From Vreelandella salicampi (GTDB lineage Bacteria > Pseudomonadota > Gammaproteobacteria > Pseudomonadales > Halomonadaceae): a stretch of DNA of 64,000 nt. The position numbers and the translations under genes were made by a program. The notes below the pieces were generated by a model, which was not told where the DNA came from, ran no database searches, and was given only the letters and a program-made list of their open reading frames with translations. Positions within the stretch are counted from its first letter, which is position 1. Every line of letters starts with the position of its first letter. The stretch covers positions 62,001 through 126,000 of the forward strand of contig NZ_JACCDF010000010.1 in NCBI RefSeq assembly GCF_013415105.1, read 5' to 3'. Shown one piece after another: positions 23,881-33,440 of the stretch.

Positions 23881-25170
23881 TTGACCAACGCCGCCTGGTT
23901 TGTATTGATCGGAACCCTGTTGATCATGATGGGGTTGCGTTCTCCCTTTTTTCAACGCCTGCGACTGACGCCATCGATTGTTTATTTGGCCATTGGCATA
24001 ACCCTTGGCCCGTCGATTTTGGGGGCGTTTCATTTTAATCCGCTGAAACAGGCGCATTTGCTGGAAGTGCTCGCTGAAATTGCGGTTTTGGTGTCTCTGT
24101 TTATCGCTGGAATGAAAATGCCTTTGCCGTTCAGATGGCGGGAATGGCATGCGCCGGTACGGCTCGCGTTTCTCTCGATGACGATCAGTGTCGCCCTGAC
24201 TGCTGCCTTCGGTTATTACGTGTTGGCCTTGCCGTTGGGGGCGGCTGTTGTGCTGGGCGCCATTCTAGCGCCCACCGATCCGGTGTTGGCCACCGACGTA
24301 CAGGTTCGACACATGGGTGATAAAGATCCTTTGCGTTTCACCCTGACCAGTGAAGCAGGCATGAATGACGGTAGCGCTTTTCCGTTTGTCATGCTGGGGC
24401 TTGCTATGCTTAGTGCGCCGGTCAGTTTTGAACTGCTTGGAACCTGGGTGCTGAAAGATGTTTTGTGGTCGACGGTAGCCGCGCTTGTGGTCGGGGTTTT
24501 GATGGGGCGCTTATTGGCGCAGCTAGTGTGGAAGCAACGCTTCCTGATTAGCGAGGGCCCCTTACTGGATGACTTTCTCGGCTTAGGTTTGATCGGCATG
24601 GTGTATGGGATCTGCCTGTTACTCGATGCCTGGGGGTTTCTGGCTGTGTTTGCCGCCGCCATTTCGTTGCGTCAATCGGAACGCAAGCTGGCGAGTATTC
24701 ACGCGCCTGGTGAAGAGCCGTCATCGGCCCCGGCTATTCAGGTTCTCCCCGAAGAATCGACGCCACAGCACGGCACGCAAGTGGCTGAAGGTTCGCTGTT
24801 GTTTAAGGAATCACTTGAACGGCTGTCCGAGCTGGTGCTCGTCATGCTACTGGGGGGTATGCTGTTTCTGGATTCGTGGAGTTTCAGGGCCGTCGGTCTG
24901 GCGTTGTTCCTTTTTGTCATTGTTCGCCCTATTAGCGTATTCCTGGGCCTGCTTGGCTCAGGCACACCGGTTCGGCTGCAGATGCTGGTGGGCTGGTTCG
25001 GCGTGCGCGGTATCGGTTCGATCTATTACCTGATGTTCGCGATCGTCTATGGTCTGCCGGAAGAGCTGGCCCTGGAATTCATCCACATTACGCTGGTGGT
25101 TATCGTACTCTCAATCATTATCCACGGGCTCACCGTCAAGCCGATGATGTCAAAATGGTGGTCGTCCTAG
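23881..25170 (+). CDS. CPA1-type Na+(K+)/H+ antiporter
   Basis: A 429-residue membrane protein with about twelve helices. The core antiporter motifs are LAPTDPVLATDVQV and LTSEAGMNDGSAFPF, the latter carrying the ion-binding Asp, with GWFGVRGIGSIYYL near the end. A hydrophilic loop of about 45 residues lies in the middle (about 265-310). The start is TTG at 23881 with CGGAAG 7 bp upstream; no ATG fits better. Such antiporters expel sodium and control pH, which is important to halophiles. Confidence 0.9.
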   Translation: MTNAAWFVLIGTLLIMMGLRSPFFQRLRLTPSIVYLAIGITLGPSILGAFHFNPLKQAHLLEVLAEIAVLVSLFIAGMKMPLPFRWREWHAPVRLAFLSMTISVALTAAFGYYVLALPLGAAVVLGAILAPTDPVLATDVQVRHMGDKDPLRFTLTSEAGMNDGSAFPFVMLGLAMLSAPVSFELLGTWVLKDVLWSTVAALVVGVLMGRLLAQLVWKQRFLISEGPLLDDFLGLGLIGMVYGICLLLDAWGFLAVFAAAISLRQSERKLASIHAPGEEPSSAPAIQVLPEESTPQHGTQVAEGSLLFKESLERLSELVLVMLLGGMLFLDSWSFRAVGLALFLFVIVRPISVFLGLLGSGTPVRLQMLVGWFGVRGIGSIYYLMFAIVYGLPEELALEFIHITLVVIVLSIIIHGLTVKPMMSKWWSS

Positions 25171-25180
25171 GAGAGGACAG

Positions 25181-25213
25181 AGTCCCGGTTTGTCTTTGCC
25201 AACGGGGACTTTT
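25181..25213 (+). terminator. Possible terminator after the antiporter
   Basis: AGTCCCG and CGGGGACT can pair across a 15-nt loop, followed by TTTT. The stem is short. Confidence 0.4.
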
Positions 25214-25240
25214 AGCTTGGGCACCTAAAGGAGCGAAAAG

Positions 25241-25756
25241 ATGGAAGCGGTCGGTAACATCATAGTCTCCGAGTTTTCTGATTTTAATGACTTAAGTGAA
25301 TTCGTCATTGTGGTTGTTAGGTTGCTACTTGCTGCCTTTCTCGGTGGCCTGCTGGGTCTCGAGCGAGAGCAGAGCGGCAAAGCTGCCGGAATACGGACGC
25401 ACATGCTGGTTTGCATGGGCGCTGCTTTATTTGTATTAATTCCCCAGCAAGCGGGTATTTCAGACTCGGAAATGAGTCGCGTCATTCAAGGCGTTATTGC
25501 CGGCATTGGCTTTTTGTGTGCTGGTACTATCATCACCCGTAAAGATGAACGAGGTGCTTCAGGGCTCACTACGGCGGCGGGCGTTTGGTTGACGGCTGCC
25601 ATTGGAATAGCCGTTGGCCTGGGGCGCGAGCAGACAGCGGTTCTGTGTACGGTGCTGGCCTGGATAGTACTTTACGTGGTGCCTTTCTTTTCACGCCCAA
25701 TAAACAAGAAAAAATCGGCACGCTCAGAGGCAAATGACGATAGTCCGGATACTTGA
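25241..25756 (+). CDS. MgtC/SapB family membrane protein
   Basis: A 171-residue protein with about four helices and the family motifs AAFLGGLLGLEREQSGKAAG, RTHMLVCMGAALF and GIGFLCAGTIITR, then GLTTAAGVWLTAAIG. MgtC proteins are linked to growth in low magnesium and to control of the ATP synthase. This is the short form without the C-terminal ACT-like domain, so the name MgtC covers the family only. It converges with topB (3 bp between stops). Confidence 0.9.
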   Translation: MEAVGNIIVSEFSDFNDLSEFVIVVVRLLLAAFLGGLLGLEREQSGKAAGIRTHMLVCMGAALFVLIPQQAGISDSEMSRVIQGVIAGIGFLCAGTIITRKDERGASGLTTAAGVWLTAAIGIAVGLGREQTAVLCTVLAWIVLYVVPFFSRPINKKKSARSEANDDSPDT

Positions 25757-25758
25757 GC

Positions 25759-27684
25759 TTATGGCTTGGCCGTTGTTTTTCCTCTGCTACCACTGCTTTT
25801 CTTGTTGCTATAGCGCTTTCTTGTCTTGCCCGCACGTTTCGCGGGAGCACCGGCTTCACCCTGTGCGGTCTGCAAGCTCTGCCTTAGCTTGGCCGCGTCG
25901 CTATGGGTAAGCAGGCCGCGTAAATCATCCAGTAACGCCTGCTGAAAGGCGTTCGCATTATCCTGCTGTTCGGCAATCGCGCGCAGGCGCTGCTCCCATA
26001 GGGCGGTGCGTTCCGGCGTGCTCACGGCACGGGGCAGGGCGGCAATGAGTGCACTGCCGAGTTGCGTGGCGCGCAGGGCTTTTTGCTTGCGTACCAGGTA
26101 GCCGCGCTGTACCAGGGTTTCGATAATGCCGGCGCGGGTGGCCTCGGTGCCTAGGCCGTCGGTGTCGCGCAGGGTGCGGCGCACTTCTGGGTCATCCACG
26201 TAGCGGCCGATGTTCATCATCGCCTTGATCAGGCTGGCGTCGGTGAAGGGCTCCGGCGGGCGGGTTTCTTTCTCCTCAACGCCTGCGCCGAGCGCCTGGC
26301 AGGCTTCTCCTTGCGTCAGCGGCGGCAGTGGTGGTGTCTCTTCGCGGGTGGTGAAAAGCGGCTTCCAGCCGGGGTCGAGAATGCTCTGGCCGCGGGCGCG
26401 GAAAGCCTCGTCCATCAGGGTGAATTCTGCCTTCACTTCAAAGGTGCGCAGCGGGCGGTAAAACTGCGCCATCACGTTGCGCACGATCAGTCGAAATACA
26501 TGCCCTTCGGTGGTGGACAGCTGGCCGAAATCCACAGGTTTGCCGCTGGGGGCAATGGCGTGGTGCGCGCCCACCTGCTTGTCGTTCCACGCCTTGGAGC
26601 GCAGGGAGAAGTCAGCACCGTTGAGCCACTGGCGCAGGGTGTCGTCGTTTTGGCAGGCGCCGGTCAAGCTGCGCTGGGCAAGCGGGAGGTGTTCTTCGGG
26701 CAGGTAGCGGCAGTCTGAACGCGGATAGGTAATCAGCTTGTGCTGCTCGTAAAGGCGCTGGCAAATATCCAGCACCATCTGCGCGGAAAGCCCATGGCGG
26801 CGTGCGGCGTCTACCTGCAGTGCAGAGAGCGAGTAGGGAAGCGGCGGCGCCTGGCGTTTTTCCTGCTGGTCCAGTTGTGTCAGCTGCCCAGACGCACCGG
26901 GAAGCTGCGCCGCCAGCGCGTCAGCAGGGGCGCGGTCGATTAGTCGCCCCTGGTCGTCCAGCGGCTGATGTTCTTTCGGCGCCCACCAGGCGCGCAGCTG
27001 GCCCTTTGCCACTTTGAGATCCACCCATAGCGGGTAGAACGGATGGGGTACAAAGTCGCGGATGGCGTTGTCGCGGCGCACGATCAGACCCAGCACCGGT
27101 GTTTGCACGCGGCCAACGGACAGCACGCCATCGTGGCCTGCCTGGCGGCCGGTGAGGGTCCAGGCGCGGGTAAGGTTGATACCGTACAGCCAATCGGCGC
27201 GGGCGCGGGCCTGAGCTGCCTGGTACAGCGGCTGAAAATCCGCGTTGGAGCGCAGGGCGGCAAGTGCTCGGCTTACCGCCGGACGGTTAAGGTCGCTAAT
27301 CAATAGCCGCTGCACCGGGCCGCGGTATTTGAGGTGCTCAATCACTTCCTGCACCAGCAGTTGGCCTTCGCGATCAGGGTCGCCCGCGTGTACAACGTCC
27401 GTGGCTTGTTTGATTAGCTTACGAATCACGGCTAGCTGGCCCCGCGCTTTGGGTCGCGGCATCAGTTTCCACTGTTGGGGCACAATGGGTAGCCGATCCA
27501 GCCGCCACTGTTTATCGGCGGGGTCGTAGGCTTCCGGGGCGGCCTGTTCTAATAGGTGACCCAAACACCAGGTTACTGTGGTGTCGCCGCAGATAATCGC
27601 GCCGTCCTGGCGTTTGGCGCTGCCGGGGAGTGCCTCGGCGATCGCCCGGGCAAGACTGGGTTTTTCGGCAATAATCAAGCGCAT
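25759..27684 (-). CDS. topB: DNA topoisomerase III
   Basis: A 641-residue type IA topoisomerase. The N-terminal TOPRIM part starts MRLIIAEKPSLARAIAEAL and contains HAGDPDREGQLLVQEV (acidic metal ligands). The catalytic Tyr lies in LITYPRSDCRYLPEEH. A GLGTEATRAGIIETL segment and a basic Lys/Ser/Gly-rich tail follow. I choose the ATG at 27684, where family members start, over the longer frame. It decatenates replicating DNA and works with RecQ. Confidence 0.95.
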   Translation of the reverse strand: MRLIIAEKPSLARAIAEALPGSAKRQDGAIICGDTTVTWCLGHLLEQAAPEAYDPADKQWRLDRLPIVPQQWKLMPRPKARGQLAVIRKLIKQATDVVHAGDPDREGQLLVQEVIEHLKYRGPVQRLLISDLNRPAVSRALAALRSNADFQPLYQAAQARARADWLYGINLTRAWTLTGRQAGHDGVLSVGRVQTPVLGLIVRRDNAIRDFVPHPFYPLWVDLKVAKGQLRAWWAPKEHQPLDDQGRLIDRAPADALAAQLPGASGQLTQLDQQEKRQAPPLPYSLSALQVDAARRHGLSAQMVLDICQRLYEQHKLITYPRSDCRYLPEEHLPLAQRSLTGACQNDDTLRQWLNGADFSLRSKAWNDKQVGAHHAIAPSGKPVDFGQLSTTEGHVFRLIVRNVMAQFYRPLRTFEVKAEFTLMDEAFRARGQSILDPGWKPLFTTREETPPLPPLTQGEACQALGAGVEEKETRPPEPFTDASLIKAMMNIGRYVDDPEVRRTLRDTDGLGTEATRAGIIETLVQRGYLVRKQKALRATQLGSALIAALPRAVSTPERTALWEQRLRAIAEQQDNANAFQQALLDDLRGLLTHSDAAKLRQSLQTAQGEAGAPAKRAGKTRKRYSNKKSSGSRGKTTAKP

Positions 27685-27857
27685 GCGGGCTTTGCCTGGG
27701 TCGTTAAAGGTGGGCGATATAGTACCAGACACGATGTGGGGTTGAGCATCCTGAAAGGCTATCGATTAAGTGACGCTTGAAGATTATGCGTATAGCTTTT
27801 GTATAAATATGATTGATTGCGTAAGCTGTCTACCAGACGCTTAACGAGGCAGTTTCC

Positions 27858-29108
27858 ATGCGAGATCGCGGTAGAACACGACGTTTAATGGGCTTGGGCG
27901 CCCGCACCGGCGGCGCGCTGCTCAAAACGCGCTTGGGCGGGCAAGCCGACTGGCGCTCGCTAGGCGAGGCGCTGTTTGAGGGCCTTTCCGAGCTCAAGGG
28001 CCCGGCAATGAAGCTTGCTCAAATTATGTCCCAGTGGGACGACCTGTTACCGGCTGATTTGGCCGATGAGCTGGCTCGCCTGCAACGCCAGGCAGAGCCA
28101 ATGCCCTGGCCGCGCATTCGCGAAGCCTTGGTGATGCAATACGGTGATGTGGAGGCCCATTTTCGTGAGATTGAAGAGCGGCCCTTTGCCAGCGCCTCCA
28201 TGGGGCAGGTGCACAAGGCGGTTACCCACGAAGGCGAAACGGTAGTGTTAAAAGTACAGTACCCCGGTTTGGCCGACGTGTTGGAAAGCGACTTAAAGCA
28301 GGTAAGGCGCATGATGGGCTTGGGCCGCTGGTTCAAGGTGCCCCAGGCACGGCTGGATGCGCTGTTTGAAGAATTGGCGGCAGGACTGCGTGACGAGCTG
28401 GACTACCGTGCCGAAGCCGAGGCGATGGAGCGCTATCGCGAGCGCTACCAGGCCGATAGCCGCCTGGTGATCCCCGAGCCGCTTTTCGAGCTTTCCGGCC
28501 AGCATGTGCTGGCGATGCGTTTTGTGGGCGGCACGCCGCTGCGCGATCTGGAAAGCGCCGACGACGAAACCCGTCAGAAAGTCGCCGTGGCGTTGTCGGA
28601 CTGGATCACCGAGGAGCTGTTTACCTACGGCGAACTCCACGCCGACCCTCATGCGGGAAACTTTGCCGCTGATGAGCAGGGCAGGCTGGTGATTTATGAT
28701 TTTGGTGCGGTGATTCCAGTGCCTGAGGCTCGTCTCAAAGCGATGATGCAGATGCTGGAAGCCACGCTGGCTCATGACCCCATGGCCATGGACGAGGCGC
28801 TGGTTCAGATGGGCGGCCGCCAGGGGCAGGGCGCGCCGCTATCGCTTTACCGCGAATCCGCCGAGTGCGTGGCGCCGCTATTTGCCCCAGGCGAGCAGGA
28901 CTTCAGCGACGTGCGTGTGCATCGCCGTCTGCGCGAGTTAACTCCCAAGGTGTGGGCGGCAATGGATCGTTTGCAGCCCCCTGCGGATACGCTTTTGCTT
29001 TCGCGGGCGCTGAATGGTCACTACTGGAACCTGGTTCGCCTTGGTGCCCGCCTTGATATGCATGCGCGCACCCAGCCGCTTCTCGCGTGGGCGCGTCAGC
29101 CAGCCTAA
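27858..29108 (+). CDS. ABC1/UbiB family atypical kinase
   Basis: A 416-residue protein with the UbiB-family hallmarks. The KxGQ-like segment is LKGPAMKLAQIMSQ. The Ala/Ser-rich nucleotide loop is PFASASMGQVHKA, the ATP-site Lys is in VVLKVQYPG, the catalytic loop is ELHADPHAGNF, and the metal motif is YDFGAV. Family members are atypical kinases or ATPases in ubiquinone biosynthesis and lipid handling. This one lacks the C-terminal membrane helices of E. coli UbiB and is shorter, so it is more likely a paralogue than the ubiquinone gene itself. GAGGCAG precedes the ATG. Confidence 0.88.
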   Translation: MRDRGRTRRLMGLGARTGGALLKTRLGGQADWRSLGEALFEGLSELKGPAMKLAQIMSQWDDLLPADLADELARLQRQAEPMPWPRIREALVMQYGDVEAHFREIEERPFASASMGQVHKAVTHEGETVVLKVQYPGLADVLESDLKQVRRMMGLGRWFKVPQARLDALFEELAAGLRDELDYRAEAEAMERYRERYQADSRLVIPEPLFELSGQHVLAMRFVGGTPLRDLESADDETRQKVAVALSDWITEELFTYGELHADPHAGNFAADEQGRLVIYDFGAVIPVPEARLKAMMQMLEATLAHDPMAMDEALVQMGGRQGQGAPLSLYRESAECVAPLFAPGEQDFSDVRVHRRLRELTPKVWAAMDRLQPPADTLLLSRALNGHYWNLVRLGARLDMHARTQPLLAWARQPA

Positions 29109-29204
29109 ATCATGTCGAGTGAGACGTCTGACAGAAGGTACCACTGCTTAAGCCTCTCTCAACATGCTAAACTGCGGCCCTTTTAACATCGTATGGAGAC
29201 GGCA

Positions 29205-31022
29205 ATGCTGGCGGTATGGGTCGATCAGCTGCTGGGGTTTGCCTCTGGGGCACTCTCGGCAATTAGGCAAAAAGAGCACTATCCCGATTTTATGATCTGG
29301 GTGCGGGCTGAGGGCGCCGATTACTTTAACGGCGACGCTGCCATCGCTCAGGCATTGGCGCCCATTTTATGGTCACAGACGCCGCTTGTGCGCTTAGGTT
29401 TTGCCTGCGAGCCGTTGGCAACACCGGCTCGCAATGAACCTTGCTGGTGCGATTCCGGGCGTAAATATAAAGAGTGCTGCTACCGCGTTGATTTTCCGAC
29501 AGAGATCCCCGATCAAATGATGTGGATGCTGTCACTGCGCGAGTGGAAGGGCGCCACGCTGAAAGCCGCATTGGCGAGCCAGCGCGCGCCGGCTCAGGCA
29601 CTTCTGGAAGCAGGCTTGATTGCTGCGGAAAGCGGGCAAACGGGCCGTGCCATGCAGATTTTGGAATCGCTGTTTGACGGCAGCGACTGGTCGCGCCTGC
29701 CGGAACAGGCCGAGCCCGCCTTTGAAATTTTGCTCGATATCTATCAAGAGCGGAGCTTTACCCGCAAGCGTGCCGAACTTCTTGATGAGGTGTTGGAGCG
29801 GGGGCCGCTGTTTCTGCGCGGTGTGGCGCTTGAACGTTTGTGCTTGATGCACTTGGATAGCGATGATCTCGACAGCGCCCGTGCCGCTTTTGTGCGAGCT
29901 CAGCAGGCGCTACCGGATTCACCGACACTTGCCTATATAGAAGCGATGCTGCTGCTTCACGAAGGCCACGAGAATGAGGCCAAAGAGCGGGCTAACTTCT
30001 GGTATCGGCGCTTGGTGCGCCAAGGCGAGCTGGATGAAGATCAGCTCGATTTTCTCGCTGCGTTGGCGGATAACCCGGGCGCCACACTGGCGGATCAGCT
30101 ATTAAGCGCTGAAGAAGATCTCGCCACGCCGCTGATCGGTTTGCAATCTCTACTCGCAGCCCTGCCGACGGCACCCAAGCTTGATATCAGCGTGGCACCA
30201 GATAGTGGCCGCTTGTGCTATCACGTCAGTGCCCGCGAGGCCACGCTCTTTGCCGCCTGGCATGAGCAGTTTCAGGTGCTGGTGGATGAAGACGTAGCGC
30301 TGGGCTTTCGCGATGACCCCTGGGGCAATGCGGTGGAGTGGATGTCGACGCTTTGCGCGCATCCCGAGTGGCTGGATGCGCCCCAAGTCGTGCAGGACCT
30401 CACGTTAGCGTTAACAAGCCGCTTTGGCAGTTTGCCCTGGATGGCGCCCAGCCTGTTGGAGCCGCTGGCGATAAGACTTTCGCGTTGGCTACAGCAAGCC
30501 CGAGCCGAGGGCAACGGGAGTCTATGCTGGGATGATGCGGATAACGCGATTTTACTGCGCACGGGCCTTGCACTGGTGGTCGGGATGGAGCGCGGCGCGC
30601 GTCAACACTCGCGGGAGCTCGCCGAGGAGCTGTTGGCCATCAACCGTGAGGATAGCCTGGGGCTGCGTGAGCTCGTACTTGACCAGCTGTTGCGCGACGA
30701 GCGTAACGAAGAAGCCTTAGCGCTGGCAGAAGAGAATAGTGACGATGGTTCAATGCCGTTGAATATTTTGCTCGGGCGGGCGCTCGCGCTTTATCGGCTA
30801 GCTCGATATGAAGAAGCCGATACGGCGCTACAGGTGGTGAAACAGCATAACCGTTACGCGATTGATATGTTGTGTGCGGATAACCCACGTTCGGCGCTGC
30901 CCACTGGAGATAGTGATGTCAAACCGGGTAGTCGAGAAGAGGCCTGGCAGTATCGCACGCTGATGCGTGATCAGTGGCGCGCTTCAACCGGTGCACTTAA
31001 GTGGTTGGTGGCAAACCGGTAA
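29205..31022 (+). CDS. SEC-C motif protein with helical repeats
   Basis: A 605-residue protein. A zinc-binding SEC-C motif (NEPCWCDSGRKYKECCYR) lies at about 77-94, like the C-terminus of SecA. The rest is alpha-helical and repeat-like, with TPR-type segments near 175-250 (ARAAFVRAQQALPDSPTLAY) and near 520-560. The ATG at 29205 is preferred over 29193 because GGAG lies 6 bp upstream of it. SEC-C proteins can bind ribosomes or chaperones; the role here is unknown. It follows the UbiB-like gene on the same strand. Confidence 0.75.
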   Translation: MLAVWVDQLLGFASGALSAIRQKEHYPDFMIWVRAEGADYFNGDAAIAQALAPILWSQTPLVRLGFACEPLATPARNEPCWCDSGRKYKECCYRVDFPTEIPDQMMWMLSLREWKGATLKAALASQRAPAQALLEAGLIAAESGQTGRAMQILESLFDGSDWSRLPEQAEPAFEILLDIYQERSFTRKRAELLDEVLERGPLFLRGVALERLCLMHLDSDDLDSARAAFVRAQQALPDSPTLAYIEAMLLLHEGHENEAKERANFWYRRLVRQGELDEDQLDFLAALADNPGATLADQLLSAEEDLATPLIGLQSLLAALPTAPKLDISVAPDSGRLCYHVSAREATLFAAWHEQFQVLVDEDVALGFRDDPWGNAVEWMSTLCAHPEWLDAPQVVQDLTLALTSRFGSLPWMAPSLLEPLAIRLSRWLQQARAEGNGSLCWDDADNAILLRTGLALVVGMERGARQHSRELAEELLAINREDSLGLRELVLDQLLRDERNEEALALAEENSDDGSMPLNILLGRALALYRLARYEEADTALQVVKQHNRYAIDMLCADNPRSALPTGDSDVKPGSREEAWQYRTLMRDQWRASTGALKWLVANR

Positions 31023-31057
31023 TATTGCCTACTTTTTATGTTGCTTCATGCGTTAGA

Positions 31058-32419
31058 TTAACGCGGCTGCGGCGTCGGTACTAACTGGGCATCACGGTTT
31101 ACCCAGATGGCTAAGGCCACCGCGGGAAGGCCCAACAAAGCTGCCACCACAAAGAAGCTTGCATATCCTTGTGAGGTCACCACAAGCCCCCCAAAGCCGC
31201 TCAAAAACTTGCCCGGTAGCGTCATTAGCGACGAGAAAAGGGCATATTGTGTGGCGGTATAAGCCCGCGATGTGAGACTCGAAAGAAACGCGATAAACAC
31301 CGCGCTGGCCAATCCGTTAGCGAGGTTGTCGCCGATAATCGTGACCACCAGCATGGGCAGCTGGTCTCCCATCATCGCCAGCATGACAAATAATAAGTTA
31401 GTGAGCATCACGATCACCGACCCGAAGATTAAAAGCGGGCCAATGCCGTAGCGGGCGACCAGTAAGCCGCCCAAGATGCCGCCGCCAATGCTCATGGCAA
31501 TGCCGAAAATATTGGTAATACTGGCAATGGTGCCAAGCGAAAACCCCAAATCGATATACAGCGGGTTTGCCATTGAGGCCATGGCTAAATCACTAATGCG
31601 AAAGACGGCAATAAACACCAATACCCAGAGCGCCTTGACGCCATAGCGATTAAAAAAGTCAGTGAATGGGCAAACTATCGCGCCGATGCTCCAAGCGCCT
31701 AAACGCCTGAAGATTTTGGTCTTGCCACGGCTGGCGCGCAGAAAAGTGCGTACTTTCGGCTCATGGATTAATTGAATGCTCAGGTTGGTACGTGGTGGTT
31801 CCGGGCGCAGCAGTACCGTGATCACGCCGATGCCCACCAGCGCTGCCATGGTTAAATACGCCACATCCCACGAAATGGCTGAGGCGACAAATAGCGCGCC
31901 GGCGCCGGCGGCCATTAGCCCGCCCCGGTAACCGATGATATACGTCGACGCCATGGCGGCTTGTACATTGTCATCGGCGGATTCGATGCGAAAGGCATCA
32001 ATGGCAATATCCTGTGTGGCTGAGCCAAATGCCACCAACAGCGCGAAGGCAGCCACCCACTCTAGATTTCCCACCGGGTCAAGCCCGGCAAGCCCGATCA
32101 GCCCCCCTGCGATCATCGCTTGAGCCAGTAACATCCAGCCCCGGCGCTGCCCAAAGGCGCGTGTCAAAACAGGAAGCGCCAAACGGTCGACTACCGGCGC
32201 CCAAAAAAACTTGATCGAATAGAGCATCCCAATCCAGGCAAAAAAGCCGATTGCCGCCACTTCCACGCCGTCACTGCGAAGCCAAGCTGACAGCGTTGAG
32301 AACACTAGCAAAAACGGCAAACCTGCGGAAAACCCTAAAAACAGCATGGTAAGCACCGGCGCTTGCCAATAAATCGCCAGGGCAGCCCGCCAGCTACGCT
32401 GAGGAGTCGGGGTAGGCAT
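31058..32419 (-). CDS. ampG: AmpG-like muropeptide permease (MFS)
   Basis: A 453-residue membrane protein with about twelve to fourteen helices. The N-terminal segments TMLFLGFSAGLPFLLVFSTL and WIGMLYSIKFFWAPVVDRL, then FGQRRGWMLLAQ, are typical of AmpG. AmpG imports anhydro-muropeptides from the periplasm for cell-wall recycling and so influences AmpC induction. The ATG has an AGGAG ribosome site. It stands divergent from the slyD-like gene. Confidence 0.92.
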   Translation of the reverse strand: MPTPTPQRSWRAALAIYWQAPVLTMLFLGFSAGLPFLLVFSTLSAWLRSDGVEVAAIGFFAWIGMLYSIKFFWAPVVDRLALPVLTRAFGQRRGWMLLAQAMIAGGLIGLAGLDPVGNLEWVAAFALLVAFGSATQDIAIDAFRIESADDNVQAAMASTYIIGYRGGLMAAGAGALFVASAISWDVAYLTMAALVGIGVITVLLRPEPPRTNLSIQLIHEPKVRTFLRASRGKTKIFRRLGAWSIGAIVCPFTDFFNRYGVKALWVLVFIAVFRISDLAMASMANPLYIDLGFSLGTIASITNIFGIAMSIGGGILGGLLVARYGIGPLLIFGSVIVMLTNLLFVMLAMMGDQLPMLVVTIIGDNLANGLASAVFIAFLSSLTSRAYTATQYALFSSLMTLPGKFLSGFGGLVVTSQGYASFFVVAALLGLPAVALAIWVNRDAQLVPTPQPR

Positions 32420-32513
32420 TAATAAAGTCTCCTGGAAAGACGTTGGCTAGGGCAGGTGATAAACTGCGCAGCGAAAATTGAAACGCCAATAGCTTACCGG
32501 AGAGGAGTTTTCC

Positions 32514-33029
32514 ATGTCGATTACGTCGCATCAGGTGGTGACGCTGCACTATGTGTTGAGCGATGTGCTCAACGATGGCAAGCGGGTGCTGGACGATTCC
32601 AAGGCACGCAATAAGCCACTGGAGTATCTGCATGGACATCATAACATCGTGCCAGGGCTGGAGCGCGCGCTAGAGAGCCAAAAGGCGGGTGCTGAACTTA
32701 GCATAACGCTAATGCCAGCCGACGCATATGGCGTTCGCAATGAGTCGCTGGTACAGCAGGTGGGTCGCGCTTCGTTTGGCAACGCCGACTTAAAGCCAGG
32801 CAGCTGTTTTCAAACTGAAGGTGAGGCGGGGCCGCAGATCGTTACTGTGGTCAGCGTAGACGGGGATCAGGTGACGGTGGATACCAACCACCCGCTGGCA
32901 GGCCGAACGCTTCACTATCAGGTGAGTATTTTGGATGTGCGTGAGGCCACCCGGGCCGAGTTGGCCAAAGGGCATCCGCTACCGCCGGGTACCGATCACA
33001 CCAAGGTAGAAGACCGCAAGGTGCTATAA
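32514..33029 (+). CDS. FKBP-type peptidyl-prolyl isomerase, SlyD-like
   Basis: A 171-residue protein: FKBP half-domain (VVTLHYVLSDVLNDGKRVLD), inserted chaperone-like flap in the middle (AYGVRNESLVQQVGRASFG), then the returning FKBP strand (HPLAGRTLHYQVSILDVREA). This is the SlyD/FkpB layout. It lacks the long His-rich metal-binding tail of E. coli SlyD; only a short tail with single His residues remains. GGAGAGGAG precedes the ATG. The cytoplasmic role is folding of proline-containing proteins. Confidence 0.92.
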   Translation: MSITSHQVVTLHYVLSDVLNDGKRVLDDSKARNKPLEYLHGHHNIVPGLERALESQKAGAELSITLMPADAYGVRNESLVQQVGRASFGNADLKPGSCFQTEGEAGPQIVTVVSVDGDQVTVDTNHPLAGRTLHYQVSILDVREATRAELAKGHPLPPGTDHTKVEDRKVL

Positions 33030-33071
33030 CATCCCGCGCTGATACAAAATACTTCGGCTGCTAAAGGAAAA

Positions 33072-33085
33072 GTGATATACATCAA
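33072..33085 (+). promoter_or_regulatory. Upstream FNR/ANR-type box
   Basis: GTGATATACATCAA matches the FNR consensus TTGAT-N4-ATCAA at nine of ten fixed positions. It lies 50 bp upstream of a second box before the 36-residue peptide gene. Confidence 0.6.
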
Positions 33086-33121
33086 GTTATTTTGTACATG
33101 CCCGTTACGGCGTCGGCAAAA

Positions 33122-33163
33122 TTGACTCAAGTCAGCTTTCTTCCCCGCGTTCGTGACTATGAT
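33122..33163 (+). promoter_or_regulatory. FNR/ANR box plus -10 element (class II promoter)
   Basis: The box TTGACTCAAGTCAG (33122-33135) fits TTGAY-N4-RTCAR. The -10 hexamer TATGAT is at 33158-33163, which predicts transcription from about 33170. That puts the box centre (33128.5) at about -41.5, the class II activation position of FNR. Together with the second box upstream, this supports induction at low oxygen. Confidence 0.65.
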
Positions 33164-33196
33164 TAAGACATCACATCACGGCGGGGGAGTAAGCAC

Positions 33197-33307
33197 ATGT
33201 ATTGGGATGATGCCGTAATTTTTGGATTAATCACCGTCGGGCTAATGATTGCTTTTATGGCAGGGTGGATTGGTTTTATTGTCCGTGATCATAAACGCAA
33301 AAAGTAA
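33197..33307 (+). CDS. 36-residue single-helix membrane peptide, CcoM-like
   Basis: A 36-residue peptide: short acidic N-terminus (MYWDDAV), one hydrophobic helix (about 8-29), and a charged basic tail (RDHKRKK). Length, the DxxV start, the TVGLM core and the charged end match what is known of CcoM, the small subunit of the Pseudomonas stutzeri cbb3 oxidase. Ribosome site GGGGGAG lies 8 bp upstream. Two FNR/ANR-type boxes and a terminator frame the gene as its own transcription unit. A low-oxygen-induced oxidase subunit fits all of this; the assignment rests on pattern memory, not on alignment. Confidence 0.65.
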   Translation: MYWDDAVIFGLITVGLMIAFMAGWIGFIVRDHKRKK

Positions 33308-33373
33308 GTTAGCCTTTTTTTGGTAACCAGTCGTCAGGGGAGGAGGCTTACTGTAATAGGTAAGTTTCCAGTT

Positions 33374-33401
33374 GCCGGCCCATTTGGGCCGGCATTTTTT
33401 T
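33374..33401 (+). terminator. Rho-independent terminator after the CcoM-like gene
   Basis: Perfect stem GCCGGCCC/GGGCCGGC with loop ATTT, followed by a run of seven T. Confidence 0.88.
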
Positions 33402-33440
33402 GTATGTCAAAAATAAAAACCACTGCTTGTCCATGAGCCC

